A stretch of DNA of 64,000 bases from an uncultured Kushneria sp. (GTDB lineage: Bacteria; Pseudomonadota; Gammaproteobacteria; Pseudomonadales; Halomonadaceae): assembly GCF_947497025.1 (NCBI RefSeq), contig NZ_CANMFC010000004.1, positions 62,001 to 126,000 on the forward strand, written 5' to 3'. The notes under the pieces are model-generated. The model had not been told where the DNA came from, ran no database searches, and worked only from the letters and a program-made list of their open reading frames with translations. This document shows, one piece after another, positions 37,247 to 46,830 of the stretch. Within the stretch, counting starts at the first letter, position 1. Each line of letters starts with the position of its first letter. Both the position numbers and the translations under genes were made by a program.

Positions 37247-38455
37247 TCAGCTGCGATAATCGGCATTGATGGAGACGTAATCGTGGGAGAGATCCGATGT
37301 CCAGACCTGCTCTCGTGCCGTACCCCGCCCCAGATGGATCGTGATATTGATCTCTTCTTCCGCCATGACGGCTGCCCCGGCTTCCTCGCGGTATTCCTGC
37401 GCTCGGCCTCCCTGACGCGCAATGGTGACACCATTGATCTCGATCGCAACCTGGCTGACATCGAAATCCTCGATGGGCACCTTGCCAACTGCCATCAGCA
37501 GACGGCCCCAGTTGGCATCGCTGGCATAGAGCGCTGTCTTGACCAGCGGCGAGTGCGCGACGCTAAAGGCGACTGCCAGCGCTTCGTCACCGCTGGCCGC
37601 CTCCTCAATGGCAACAGTGACAAACTTGGTCGCCCCTTCGCCGTCACGCACGATCGCCTGAGCCAGCGACAGCAGCACCTCATCAAGGGCGCGGGCAAAC
37701 TGCTCCAGCGCCTCATCGCCATCAATCGCCACACCACACCCCGTCGCGACCAGCGTGCAGGCATCATTGGTGGATGTATCGGAATCGATGGTGATGCGAT
37801 TGAAACTTCTATTGACGCTTTCGCGCAGCAGGGACTGCAGCGTGTCATGGGCAATGGCGGCATCGGTCGCCACAAAGGCCAGCATGGTGGCCATGTTGGG
37901 GCAGATCATGCCGGCCCCCTTGGAGATGCCGTTAATGGTGACCGGCTGCCCCTCGATCATGATCGTGCGTGTGGCACCCTTGGGGCACGTATCGGTGGTC
38001 ATGATGCCTTCGGCCGCGGCCTGCCACTGCTCGGCATCCAGTGATGCCAAGGCTTCATCCAGACCATTGCGAATCCGCTCAACCGGCAACGGCTCTCCGA
38101 TCACCCCTGTGGAAAAGGGCAGCACCTGCTCCGGCAGCTGACCGGTACGCTCGGCGAGTGCCGCACAGCAGGCCAGCGCATCCTGCATGCCCGACTCGCC
38201 GGTGCCGGCATTGGCATTGCCGGTATTGATCAGCAGATAACGCGGTGCACCGTCTGCCAGATGGCGCCGTGCCACATGTACCGGTGCGGCGCAAAAGGCG
38301 TTGCGCGTGAAGGTAGCGGCCACATGACTGCCTTCAGCCAGTTCAAAAATGACCAGATCACGACGATCCGCCTTCTTGATGCCGGCCCGGGCCGTGCCCA
38401 GTCGCAGCCCTTCGATGCAGGGCATATCGGGAAAATGCGCTTTACCTACGGCCAT
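37247..38455 (-). CDS. argJ: Glutamate N-acetyltransferase / amino-acid acetyltransferase (ArgJ)
   Basis: Recycles the acetyl group from N-acetylornithine to glutamate in arginine synthesis, and may also acetylate glutamate with acetyl-CoA. The precursor cleaves itself in front of the threonine of the motif KGAGMICPNMATMLAF, giving alpha and beta chains. The start at 38455 (MAVGKAHFPDMP) has GGGGAG 8 bases upstream; the frame is open to 38527. It is 402 residues. It lies 75 bp after secA and before mutT. Confidence 0.96.
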   Translation of the reverse strand: MAVGKAHFPDMPCIEGLRLGTARAGIKKADRRDLVIFELAEGSHVAATFTRNAFCAAPVHVARRHLADGAPRYLLINTGNANAGTGESGMQDALACCAALAERTGQLPEQVLPFSTGVIGEPLPVERIRNGLDEALASLDAEQWQAAAEGIMTTDTCPKGATRTIMIEGQPVTINGISKGAGMICPNMATMLAFVATDAAIAHDTLQSLLRESVNRSFNRITIDSDTSTNDACTLVATGCGVAIDGDEALEQFARALDEVLLSLAQAIVRDGEGATKFVTVAIEEAASGDEALAVAFSVAHSPLVKTALYASDANWGRLLMAVGKVPIEDFDVSQVAIEINGVTIARQGGRAQEYREEAGAAVMAEEEINITIHLGRGTAREQVWTSDLSHDYVSINADYRS

Positions 38456-38530
38456 GACCACTCCCCTGTGCTGTTCCTGTGGCCTACCCGGCGCCTGTAC
38501 GGTCACCGGGCAGGGCGCGTACATCAATGA

Positions 38531-41278
38531 TTATTTATCGAGACTGCCGTGGCAGTGCTTGTACTTTTTGCCGGACCCGCACGGGCAGGGATCGTTACGC
38601 CCGACCTTCGGCTCGTCGCGGCGCACGGTCGGGTTCTGAACGGCTTCGGCCGCGGCAACCGCTTCTTCGCTGATCTCGGGCGCCGGCACCTCTTCGTGCG
38701 CGACATCGGTGCGCGTCATCTCGCTGGCCTGCTGTTCACGCTGCAGGTTTTCACGACGCTCGCGCTCAAGCGTTTCCGGATCTGCCTGCTGACGAACCTG
38801 AACGTGGCTGAGGATGCGCACGACATCGGATTTGATGTTGTGCAGCAGCGTCTGGAACAGCTCGAAGGATTCGCGTTTGTATTCCTGCTTGGGGTTTTTC
38901 TGGGCGTAGCCGCGCAGATGGATACCGCGACGCAGGTGATCCATCGACTGCAGGTGTTCCTTCCAGCGGGTATCGAGCACCTGAAGCATGACCTGTTTTT
39001 CAAAGCGACGCATGGTCTCGTCACCGACGGACGCTTCCTTCGCCTCCCAGGCCTTGCGAAGCTGCTCGTGCAGTCGCTCGCGCAGCATCTCTTCGTGGAA
39101 GCCTTCATCCTCCCGCGCCCAGGCAACGACCGGCGCGTCCAGATTGAACTCCTGACGCAGATGCTCTTCGAGCCCGGCCAGATCCCATTGCTCGGCCATA
39201 CTCTGAGGTGGCACATAGCTTGAGATGGCGTAATCGAGCATCTCGACACGCAGACCCTGAACGTTGTCGGAAACGTCGTCGGAGGCCAGAATTTCGTCTC
39301 GCTGGTCATAGACGACGCGACGCTGGTCGTTGGCCACGTCATCGTATTCCAGCAGCTGCTTGCGCATGTCGAAGTTGCGCCCTTCCACCTTGCGCTGGGC
39401 ACGCTCGACCGCGTTACTGACCATCTTGTGCTCGATGGCCTCGCCCTTCTCAAGGCCCAGCACGCCCATCATTTTCTGTACGCGCTCGGAGCCGAACAGA
39501 CGCATCAGGTTGTCTTCCAGCGACAGGAAAAAGCGGGTTGAGCCCGGGTCCCCCTGACGACCGGAACGGCCACGCAGCTGATTATCGATACGACGGGATT
39601 CGTGGCGCTCGGTGCCAATCACATGCAGACCGCCTGCCTCGATAACCGCATCGTGGCGTTTTTTCCATTCGGCCTTGATGGCCTCGATGGCCGCCTCGCT
39701 CGGGTTGTCGAGCGCAGCCACTTCGGACTCCCAGTTACCGCCCAGCATGATGTCGGTACCGCGACCGGCCATGTTGGTGGCAATGGTCACCGCCGCCGGA
39801 CGGCCGGCCTGGGCGATGATCTCGGCTTCCCGATCATGCTGCTTGGCATTAAGGACGTTATGGGCCAGCTGCTGCTTGCGCATCATCTCGGAGAGCACTT
39901 CAGAGCTTTCGATCGACGCGGTACCGACCAGCACCGGCCGACCTTCGGCCTGCTTCACCTTGATGTCTTCAATGATGGCCTCGAACTTCTCCTGGGTCGT
40001 CATGAAGACCAGATCGTTGAGATCCTTTCGCGCCCTTGGCTTATTGGTCGGGATGACCAGCACGTCCAGGTCGTAGATCTCACGGAACTCGAAGGCTTCG
40101 GTATCGGCCGTACCAGTCATCCCCGAGAGCTTGTCGTAGAGACGGAAATAGTTCTGGAAGGTGGTGGACGCCAGAGTCTGGCTCTCCTTCTGGACTTCCA
40201 CGTTCTCCTTGGCCTCGACCGCCTGGTGAAGGCCTTCAGACCAGCGCCGACCGTGCATGGTACGTCCGGTGTGCTCATCGACGATGATGACCTCACCCTT
40301 GGTGACCACATAGTCTACATCGCGATGGAAAAGATGCTTGGCCCTGAGTGCGGCTGAGACGTGATGCAAAAGCCCCAGGTTATGAGCGGCGTACAGCGAG
40401 TCCTCATCAGGCAGCAGGCCGGCCTGACGCAAAAGGTTTTCGATCTCGTTGTGACCACGCTCGGTCAGCTCGATCTGCTTTTGCTTCTCATCGATGATGA
40501 AATCGCCGGTTTCGGGATCTTCCGGATCTTCGCTGGGCACCAGCGGCTCTACCAGCTGATGGATGGTGCGATAGATATCGACGTTTTCATCCACGGGCCC
40601 CGAAATGATCAGCGGCGTGCGCGCCTCATCGATCAGGATCGAGTCCACTTCATCGATAATGGCGTAGTTGAGCCTGCGCTGGACCTTGTCAGCCTGGGAG
40701 AAGGCCATGTTGTCACGCAGATAGTCAAAGCCGTACTCGTTGTTGGTGCCGTAGGTAATATCGCAGGCATAGGCACTGCGCTTGTCCCGCGGCTGCTGCC
40801 CGGCGTAGATCACCCCTACGGACAGGCCCAGAAACTCATACAGCGGGCGCATCCAGTCCGCATCACGACGCGCCAGATAATCGTTGACCGTGACCACGTG
40901 AACGCCCAGCCCAGGCAGTGCATTGAGATAGACGGCAAGCGTTGCCACCAGCGTCTTGCCCTCGCCGGTTTTCATCTCGGCAATCCGACCTTCATTGAGC
41001 GCCATGCCGCCAATCATCTGAACATCGAACTGGCGCATGCCCATCACACGTTTGGTGGCCTCACGCACGGTGGCAAAGGCTTCGGGCAGCAGTTTTTCAA
41101 GCGTCTCGCCATTGGCAAGCCGCTCGCGAAACAGGGTGGTCTGCTGCTTCAGGGCACTATCATCAAGGGCACTGATGGCCTCTTCCAGTGCATTGATTTT
41201 CGTAACAGTCTTGCGCATGCGTCTGATTTCACGGTCGTTCTTGCTTCCGACCATTTTGCGTAACAGCGTATTCAGCAT
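38531..41278 (-). CDS. secA: Preprotein translocase ATPase SecA
   Basis: The motor of the Sec export pathway, 915 residues. The N-terminal [20 protein letters not shown] is typical. Walker A is in [13 protein letters not shown] and Walker B is [20 protein letters not shown]. The C-terminus has the zinc-binding SEC-C motif [18 protein letters not shown] small open frame with a signal peptide lies 30 bases upstream on the same strand (see that entry), in the position SecM occupies in E. coli. Downstream are argJ and mutT. Confidence 0.98.
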   Translation of the reverse strand: MLNTLLRKMVGSKNDREIRRMRKTVTKINALEEAISALDDSALKQQTTLFRERLANGETLEKLLPEAFATVREATKRVMGMRQFDVQMIGGMALNEGRIAEMKTGEGKTLVATLAVYLNALPGLGVHVVTVNDYLARRDADWMRPLYEFLGLSVGVIYAGQQPRDKRSAYACDITYGTNNEYGFDYLRDNMAFSQADKVQRRLNYAIIDEVDSILIDEARTPLIISGPVDENVDIYRTIHQLVEPLVPSEDPEDPETGDFIIDEKQKQIELTERGHNEIENLLRQAGLLPDEDSLYAAHNLGLLHHVSAALRAKHLFHRDVDYVVTKGEVIIVDEHTGRTMHGRRWSEGLHQAVEAKENVEVQKESQTLASTTFQNYFRLYDKLSGMTGTADTEAFEFREIYDLDVLVIPTNKPRARKDLNDLVFMTTQEKFEAIIEDIKVKQAEGRPVLVGTASIESSEVLSEMMRKQQLAHNVLNAKQHDREAEIIAQAGRPAAVTIATNMAGRGTDIMLGGNWESEVAALDNPSEAAIEAIKAEWKKRHDAVIEAGGLHVIGTERHESRRIDNQLRGRSGRQGDPGSTRFFLSLEDNLMRLFGSERVQKMMGVLGLEKGEAIEHKMVSNAVERAQRKVEGRNFDMRKQLLEYDDVANDQRRVVYDQRDEILASDDVSDNVQGLRVEMLDYAISSYVPPQSMAEQWDLAGLEEHLRQEFNLDAPVVAWAREDEGFHEEMLRERLHEQLRKAWEAKEASVGDETMRRFEKQVMLQVLDTRWKEHLQSMDHLRRGIHLRGYAQKNPKQEYKRESFELFQTLLHNIKSDVVRILSHVQVRQQADPETLERERRENLQREQQASEMTRTDVAHEEVPAPEISEEAVAAAEAVQNPTVRRDEPKVGRNDPCPCGSGKKYKHCHGSLDK

Positions 41279-41308
41279 CTCTTTATCCTGTGTCGTCGTG
41301 TCATGTCT

Positions 41309-41662
41309 TTAGCAAGGGCAATGACACGTCGAAGGCGGGCCGCGGCGCGACAGCACATCATGGCCTGTCGACATGCCAAGCCAGGGCCGAACAGGCAATA
41401 CCGTGCGTACCACAACACGGGAGAGCGCTACCGGCAGGCGCCAGACGCGCAGCACCAGCCGTCTGAGACGATATCGTCGGCGCGATTCGGCGCGAATATG
41501 GTCTGGCGAATGAAAACAGATCCGGATCAGCTGGGCCGCCGTGCCCCCCAGGCGAGCATCGGCCATGCCGATCGGCAAAAGACAGCCAATCAGAATACCG
41601 GCCAGCCACCATCGAGTCCTGAAGCCCCGTGGCAAGCGGAATGTACGAGCGGGATGGGTCAT
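41309..41662 (-). CDS. Small secreted protein ORF upstream of secA (SecM-like candidate)
   Basis: A 117-codon frame ending 30 bases before the secA start. Seen directly: a basic N-terminus (RTFRLPRGFRTR), a hydrophobic stretch WWLAGILIGCLLPIGMADA that looks like a cleavable signal peptide, a basic middle, and a C-terminus reading VLSRRGPPSTCHCPC. SecM of E. coli sits at the same place, is exported, and stalls the ribosome at an RAGP-ending segment four residues from its end. The RRGPP here, seven residues from the stop, is similar in position but not identical, and the F-x4-W-I spacing is not matched. No good ribosome site precedes the ATG. Homology is unproven; it could be a chance frame. 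Confidence 0.45.
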   Translation of the reverse strand: MTHPARTFRLPRGFRTRWWLAGILIGCLLPIGMADARLGGTAAQLIRICFHSPDHIRAESRRRYRLRRLVLRVWRLPVALSRVVVRTVLPVRPWLGMSTGHDVLSRRGPPSTCHCPC

Positions 41663-41663
41663 G

Positions 41664-41692
41664 CTGTCAATCTGAGGATCAGCCGTGATAAA
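41664..41692 (+). promoter_or_regulatory. Putative promoter of dciA
   Basis: CTGTCA (41664-41669), a 17-base spacer and GATAAA (41687-41692) match four of six positions in each sigma-70 hexamer. The expected start lies about 28 bases before the dciA ATG. It abuts the start codon of the secA-side ORF, so the two divergent units share about 64 bp. Confidence 0.45.
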
Positions 41693-41726
41693 TTGGCGCC
41701 ATCCTTAATGATCGCGCGGCAGGGCC

Positions 41727-42191
41727 ATGAGTATAAAGGGTAAAGGAGTACGCGCCCAGCCCGTGGGGCAATTGTTACGCACCCGTGGCGCTCTGGCACC
41801 GCTGATTCATACGGCCGGTATCCTGCTCGAAGCGCAGGAACATCTTCTCGCGACGCTGCCCGACGAACTGAAGGATCACGTTCGTGTCGGTGGCTATCGT
41901 GATGGCCATCTGACGCTAATGACGGACCGCGCCGTCTGGCTGACCTGGCTGCGCTTTGAACGCCAGCGCCTGCTGAGCCTGCTGCGACAGCTCCCGGCAC
42001 TTCAGGACCTTCAGGGATTAACCTTCAAGGTTCGCCCCATTCGACCCACCTATACCCCGCAGGCGCAAACCCGCGAACTGCCGGAAGCCGCGGCTGACCA
42101 GCTTCGTGAATGCGCCCGTGATACGACCAGCCCTCGCCTTAGAAAATCGCTTGAACGCCTGGCTTCGCATGGCGGTCAGAACAGCCAGTAG
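41727..42191 (+). CDS. dciA: DciA family (DUF721) protein
   Basis: A 154-residue protein of the DUF721 family, which includes DciA, the ancestral loader or partner of the replicative helicase DnaB. It has the family N-terminal domain (LTMTDRAVWLTWLRFERQRL, then LQGLTFKVRPI). DciA is found in bacteria that lack the phage-derived DnaC loader, which fits a Pseudomonas/Halomonas-type organism. It lies between secA and lpxC on the opposite strand, a neighbourhood typical for it. It is followed by a terminator shared with lpxC. Confidence 0.85.
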   Translation: MSIKGKGVRAQPVGQLLRTRGALAPLIHTAGILLEAQEHLLATLPDELKDHVRVGGYRDGHLTLMTDRAVWLTWLRFERQRLLSLLRQLPALQDLQGLTFKVRPIRPTYTPQAQTRELPEAAADQLRECARDTTSPRLRKSLERLASHGGQNSQ

Positions 42192-42223
42192 TCGTTATGT
42201 ATCCCTGATAAAGGACCTGCAAC

Positions 42224-42257
42224 AAAAAAGCACCGATCGCTGATCGGTGCCTTTTTT
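42224..42257. terminator. Bidirectional terminator between dciA and lpxC
   Basis: Arms CACCGATC and GATCGGTG around a 3-base loop, extended by A6-G and C-T6 flanks with one bulge. T-runs follow on both strands, serving the converging dciA and lpxC. Confidence 0.88.
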
Positions 42258-42291
42258 GACTGTTGACGTTCCTGCCGGACAACCCGAAAGG

Positions 42292-43203
42292 TTACATGGC
42301 CATGGCGGGCTCGGAATAGGAAATCGGCGAGGTCTCACGATCCTCAAAGGTCACGATTTCAAAGGCTTCCTGATGCTGAAGCAACGCGCGGACCAGCTGG
42401 TTATTGAGCCCGTGACCGGACTTGTAACCGCGGAACTCACCGATCAGGCTGTAGCCGAGCTGGTAGAGATCGCCGATGGCATCCAGCACCTTGTGGCGCA
42501 CGAACTCGTCTTCATAACGAAGGCCATCCTCGTTCAGAATGCGGTATTCGTCGACCACGATCGCATTGTCGAGGCTGCCGCCCAGCGCCAGATTCTGGGA
42601 ACGCAGGAATTCGATATCACGCATGAAGCCAAAGGTACGCGCACGGCTGACTTCCTTCACAAACGAGGTCGTTGAGAAATCAACGCTTGTGGTCTGCTTC
42701 TGGCTGGCAAACACCGGATGATCAAAGTCGATGGCAAAGCTGACCTTGAAACCATCATGCGGCAGGAAGGTCGCATACTTGTCACCATCCTTGACCGTCA
42801 GCTCCTGCTTGATACGGATAAACTTCTTGGCCGCTTCCTGCTCGGCAATGCCTGCCGATTGAATCAGGAAAACGAACGGGCCGGCGCTACCATCCATGAT
42901 GGGTACTTCCGGTTCGCTGAGATCAACAAAGACATTATCGATGCCCAGCCCGGCAAAGGCTGACATCAGGTGCTCAACCGTGGAGACACGTACATCGCCA
43001 ACAGCGACGGCTGTGCACATGGTCGTAAAGTGGACATTTTCCGGGTGTGCCGGGATACGAACGACCGGGTCCAGATCGGTACGTACAAACACGATCCCGG
43101 TATTGGCTGGTGCCGGACGCAGCGTCAGGTAAACCTTTTTACCCGAATGCAGGCCAACGCCTGTCGCGCGAATGGTGTTCTGTAGTGTTCTTTGACGGAT
43201 CAT
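42292..43203 (-). CDS. lpxC: UDP-3-O-acyl-N-acetylglucosamine deacetylase
   Basis: The committed zinc-dependent step of lipid A synthesis. It is 303 residues from the ATG at 43203 ([20 protein letters not shown]). Zinc and catalytic residues are in [15 protein letters not shown] and [14 protein letters not shown]. The frame is open to 43275, but that extension is not family-like. It follows ftsZ, as at the end of dcw clusters generally, and has its own promoter candidate and terminator. Confidence 0.97.
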   Translation of the reverse strand: MIRQRTLQNTIRATGVGLHSGKKVYLTLRPAPANTGIVFVRTDLDPVVRIPAHPENVHFTTMCTAVAVGDVRVSTVEHLMSAFAGLGIDNVFVDLSEPEVPIMDGSAGPFVFLIQSAGIAEQEAAKKFIRIKQELTVKDGDKYATFLPHDGFKVSFAIDFDHPVFASQKQTTSVDFSTTSFVKEVSRARTFGFMRDIEFLRSQNLALGGSLDNAIVVDEYRILNEDGLRYEDEFVRHKVLDAIGDLYQLGYSLIGEFRGYKSGHGLNNQLVRALLQHQEAFEIVTFEDRETSPISYSEPAMAM

Positions 43204-43245
43204 AGTCTGAGCTACCAGGCAGGAAACATTCAAACAGTTGTTTAT

Positions 43246-43275
43246 ATGGTAACAGTTCCCTTGGGGGTTCGACAA
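43246..43275 (-). promoter_or_regulatory. Putative lpxC promoter
   Basis: On the minus strand, TTGTCG (43270-43275), an 18-base spacer and TACCAT (43246-43251) lie in the gap between the ftsZ terminator and lpxC, about 45 bases before the start codon. The hexamer matches are moderate. Confidence 0.4.
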
Positions 43276-43321
43276 CGAACAGTGTTCGATTAGTCGATCT
43301 TTATATTTTTATAATCATCAT

Positions 43322-43353
43322 AAAATTGGGCGGCCCCGAAAGGCCGCCCAATT
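43322..43353 (-). terminator. Terminator after ftsZ (end of the dcw cluster)
   Basis: A perfect 12-bp stem (AATTGGGCGGCC with GGCCGCCCAATT) around a 6-base loop, 3 bases after the ftsZ stop and followed on the minus strand by TTTTA. Confidence 0.85.
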
Positions 43354-43356
43354 AAA

Positions 43357-44547
43357 TTAGTCTGCCTGGCGGCGCAGAAAGGCCGGAATATCCAGATAGT
43401 CATCCATTTCCTGAGACTTCTGGCGACGCTCACGAGACTCGCGAGAAGCCTTTTGCTGCTCCTTTTCCTTCTCTTTTTCACGCGACGCCGCCTGCTGGCG
43501 TGAGACGGCTGGCTGACGCGCCATGCGACGGTAGTCCGACTGATCACTGCGGGACGCCTGCGTCTGACGCGGCGTAGCCTTCTCCACACGGCCATCAAGG
43601 CCTGCTGCCACAACGGTCACGCGCAAGTCGTCAGTCATTTCCATATCGATGGCGGTACCCACCACAATGGTCGCGTCCTGAGAAGCAAACTCTTGTACCG
43701 TGGCACCCACGTCATTGAACTCACCGATGGAGAGATCCGGGCCGGCCGTAATGTTGACCAGAATGCCGCGCGCGCCGTTGAGATCGATATCTTCCAGTAG
43801 CGGACTGCGAATGGCCTTCTCGGCCGCCTCCCGAGCACGATTTTCGCCCATGGCCGTTCCGGTACCCATCATGGCCATGCCCATCTCGGACATCACCGTG
43901 CGAACGTCTGCAAAGTCGACGTTAATGATACCCGGGCTGGTAATCAGCTCCGCGATGCCCTGTACGGCCCCCAGCAATACGTCATTGGCAGCGCTGAAGG
44001 CTGTCAGCAGGCTGGCATTCTTGCCCAGAACTGTCAGCAACTTTTCATTCGGAATGGTGATCAGGGAGTCAACATGCTCGGAAAGCTCCTTCATCCCTTC
44101 TTCAGCGGCACGCTGGCGCTTGGGACCCTCGAACGGGAACGGGCGCGTGACCACGGCCACGGTCAAAATGCCCAGTTCCTTGGCCACCTGTGCCACGACA
44201 GGCGCACCGCCGGTGCCGGTACCACCGCCCATGCCGGCAGTGATAAACACCATATCAGCACCCTGCAAAAGCTCGGCAATACGCTCGCGGTCTTCCATGG
44301 CAGCCTGACGGCCGACTTCCGGATTTGCCCCGGCACCCAATCCCTTGGTAATTTCACTGCCCAGCTGCAAAACGGTTTTGGCAGCAACTCTCTTGAGCGC
44401 CTGCGCATCGGTGTTCGCGCAGATGAATTCAACGCCTTCGATATTGCTTTCGACCATGTGATTGACAGCATTGCCGCCGCCACCACCTACGCCGATTACC
44501 TTGATTACCGCGCTGCTGGATGGCGCATTGTCTACAAGCTCAAACAT
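43357..44547 (-). CDS. ftsZ: Cell division protein FtsZ
   Basis: The tubulin-like GTPase that forms the division ring, 396 residues. The GTP-binding glycine loop is [16 protein letters not shown]. The N-terminal [17 protein letters not shown] is typical. A charged, low-complexity linker ([20 protein letters not shown]) precedes the conserved tail [14 protein letters not shown], which binds FtsA and ZipA. It follows ftsA after 33 bases and ends the cluster. Confidence 0.98.
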   Translation of the reverse strand: MFELVDNAPSSSAVIKVIGVGGGGGNAVNHMVESNIEGVEFICANTDAQALKRVAAKTVLQLGSEITKGLGAGANPEVGRQAAMEDRERIAELLQGADMVFITAGMGGGTGTGGAPVVAQVAKELGILTVAVVTRPFPFEGPKRQRAAEEGMKELSEHVDSLITIPNEKLLTVLGKNASLLTAFSAANDVLLGAVQGIAELITSPGIINVDFADVRTVMSEMGMAMMGTGTAMGENRAREAAEKAIRSPLLEDIDLNGARGILVNITAGPDLSIGEFNDVGATVQEFASQDATIVVGTAIDMEMTDDLRVTVVAAGLDGRVEKATPRQTQASRSDQSDYRRMARQPAVSRQQAASREKEKEKEQQKASRESRERRQKSQEMDDYLDIPAFLRRQAD

Positions 44548-44580
44548 AACCCCGTCTCCTGGACCGCCACGGCAGTCCTG

Positions 44581-45864
44581 TCAGAAATTTCCTTTTAACC
44601 AGCCCTTGATCCGCGTAATGGTTGAGGAGAGCCGCTCGTTGTCCTGGCGCTCGGACTGGTAACGTCTTGGCTGCTCATCCCGGCGGGGTTGGGCCGTAGA
44701 TCGCGAGTAGCGAGAATATTTCATGCCGTAGAGTAACAAACCAACGCCGGTCGAATAAATTGGATTGCGCACGACATCCGCCAACCCTCGCACGTTTTGC
44801 GGGCAGGCAATCCGCACCGGCATGTGAAATATCTCTTCTGCCAGCTCCCCCACCCCTTCCATTCTTGAGGTGCCGCCTGTCAATACAATACCGGCGGCTA
44901 CCAGATCTTCATACCCACTGCGCCGAAGTTCTTCACGCACCAGGGTAAAAAGCTCTTCGTAGCGAGGCTCTACCACCTCGGCCAGATGCTGTCTGGAAAG
45001 ATCACGTGCCGGCCGATCGCCGACACTGGGCACCTTAATCATTTCATCGCTGGATGCCAGCTGTGTCAGCGCGCAGGCATACTTGACCTTGATGTCTTCG
45101 GCATACTGGGTCGGCGTACGCAGCGCCATGGCAATGTCATTGGTAACCTGATCGCCGGCAATGGGAATGACCGCAGTATGACGTATGGCGCCTTCGGTAA
45201 AGACGGCAATATCGGTCGTGCCGCCGCCGATATCCACCATGCAGACACCCAGCTCACGCTCATCCTCGGTCAGTACTGCATAGCTTGAAGCCAGCTGCTC
45301 GAGAATAATGTCATCCACTTCCAGTCCGCAGCGACGTACACACTTTTCGATATTCTGAACGGCGTTGAGCGCCGCCGTGACCAGATGCACCCGCGCTTCA
45401 AGACGCACCCCCGACATGCCCAGCGGCTCACGAATACCTTCCTGGGTATCAATGGCATATTCCTGCGGCAATACATGCAGAATTCGCTGGCCTTCGGAAA
45501 TGGCACGTGCCCGGGCTGAATCAATGACACGATCGATATCGGACGGCGCTACTTCACGTTCCTTGATGGCCACAACGCCATCGGAATTCATGGAACTGAT
45601 ATGGCTGCCGGCGATGCCAACATAGACAGAATGAATGTCACATCCCGCCATGAGTTCGGCTTCTTCAACGGCACGCTGAATAGACTGCACTGTCGATTCA
45701 ATATTGATGACCACCCCTTTTTTCATGCCATGCGAGGGGTGAGAGCCGATGCCGGCAATCTCTATGCCGCCGTCATCGGTGGGTTGCCCAACAATGGCCA
45801 CAACCTTGGATGTTCCGATATCCAGCCCGACTACCATATTGGAAGCGTTGGTTTCTCCTGCCAT
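44581..45864 (-). CDS. ftsA: Cell division protein FtsA
   Basis: An actin-like protein that anchors FtsZ to the membrane, 427 residues. ATP-fold segments are GLDIGTSKVVAIVG, VCMVDIGGGTTDIAVF and VLTGGTSRMEG. The C-terminal TITRIKGWLKGNF is the membrane-binding amphipathic helix. In contrast to E. coli, a 197-bp gap separates it from ftsQ, which may hold a promoter for ftsAZ. Confidence 0.98.
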   Translation of the reverse strand: MAGETNASNMVVGLDIGTSKVVAIVGQPTDDGGIEIAGIGSHPSHGMKKGVVINIESTVQSIQRAVEEAELMAGCDIHSVYVGIAGSHISSMNSDGVVAIKEREVAPSDIDRVIDSARARAISEGQRILHVLPQEYAIDTQEGIREPLGMSGVRLEARVHLVTAALNAVQNIEKCVRRCGLEVDDIILEQLASSYAVLTEDERELGVCMVDIGGGTTDIAVFTEGAIRHTAVIPIAGDQVTNDIAMALRTPTQYAEDIKVKYACALTQLASSDEMIKVPSVGDRPARDLSRQHLAEVVEPRYEELFTLVREELRRSGYEDLVAAGIVLTGGTSRMEGVGELAEEIFHMPVRIACPQNVRGLADVVRNPIYSTGVGLLLYGMKYSRYSRSTAQPRRDEQPRRYQSERQDNERLSSTITRIKGWLKGNF

Positions 45865-46061
45865 AGGTCGGGCCTACTCCCTGATCAATCTGTTAATACG
45901 CACAATTATCTCAATCGCATTCAATTAAAAAAGTAACTGGCGTAATTGCGCGTTAATAATACTGAAAAGACTTACCGAGAATACGGTGATTTTAAAGCGA
46001 AAGAAATACCCATTTCCTCTGATGACCCGTGTTTTTACGCAACTTAACGAGAACGTTCCAA
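45865..46061 (-). promoter_or_regulatory. Intergenic gap before ftsA, probable ftsAZ promoter region
   Basis: 197 bp, noticeably AT-rich, between ftsQ and ftsA. It contains no gene. In many relatives these genes abut or overlap. I could not choose one promoter with confidence. The base composition and position fit a transcription start for ftsAZ. Confidence 0.45.
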
Positions 46062-46787
46062 TTATCCATCCGAATTATCATTTTCGGGGTCATTTTCGCC
46101 ATGCCACGCCACCGAGACGCCATTGGGGTAACGCAAATCGATATAACGGATATTGTCGCGACTCCCAGAAAGCCCACGCTGCCATGCCGTAATAAAACGC
46201 TCAAGTCGCATATCCAGATCCGTTCGCCCCAGCATGATCCAAAAGGCATTATCAAGCTGTACACGCCAGGCACCGCGCGGCTCAAGACGCAGTTGCGTAA
46301 TGGTCATGTTCAAACGCGCAAACTGTTTTCTCAAGGCATCATAGTAGGCAAGCACCTCAGGACCGCTCCCCTGCGGGCCGGCCAGCCATGGTTTGGCACC
46401 CACATTCTTGATGGGACCAGCCGCAAAGGGTTCACCCTGAGCATTGAGCAATGAATCATCATTCCACCAAGCCACGGGGCGCTGCTCGTAGAGCTCAAAC
46501 GTCAGTGCATTCGGCCACCGCCTCGAAAGGCGGACATCCTTGAGCCAGGGCACCTGTAGCGCCTCACGACGCAGCTGGCTGATATCGACAGACAACCAGC
46601 TTTCTCCAGCGATTAGCGGCGAGAGCTGATCCTGCAGATAGGCGGCATTGACATATTCCAGATCACCCCTAATGGACACATGCTCAATAGGCTTGTCCAG
46701 CCATATCCAGAGCGTACGACCACCTGCCACCAGCAGTGCCACGATGAGAATCAGTCCCAGCAGGCGATTGGAAGTTGCCGTTGTCAT
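46062..46787 (-). CDS. ftsQ: Cell division protein FtsQ
   Basis: A bitopic divisome protein, 241 residues from the ATG at 46787. One membrane helix is at about 8-28 (LLGLILIVALLVAGGRTLWI). Then comes a POTRA domain (IEHVSIRGDLEYVNAAYLQD) and the FtsQ beta domain (VPWLKDVRLSRRWPNALTFE, QRPVAWWND). The open frame continues into murC, but that part is not FtsQ. It follows murC directly after 43 bp; the ddlB gene usually found at this spot is absent. Confidence 0.95.
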   Translation of the reverse strand: MTTATSNRLLGLILIVALLVAGGRTLWIWLDKPIEHVSIRGDLEYVNAAYLQDQLSPLIAGESWLSVDISQLRREALQVPWLKDVRLSRRWPNALTFELYEQRPVAWWNDDSLLNAQGEPFAAGPIKNVGAKPWLAGPQGSGPEVLAYYDALRKQFARLNMTITQLRLEPRGAWRVQLDNAFWIMLGRTDLDMRLERFITAWQRGLSGSRDNIRYIDLRYPNGVSVAWHGENDPENDNSDG

Positions 46788-46830
46788 TGCACACCCTGTA
46801 CCAAGGAACAGGTTTTGAAAACCCCAGTCA

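Noticed and set aside
41303-41743. 146-codon plus-strand frame between secA and dciA
   Set aside because: Its composition is shadow-like and it overlaps the dciA start. The minus-strand frame with a signal peptide is the better candidate here.
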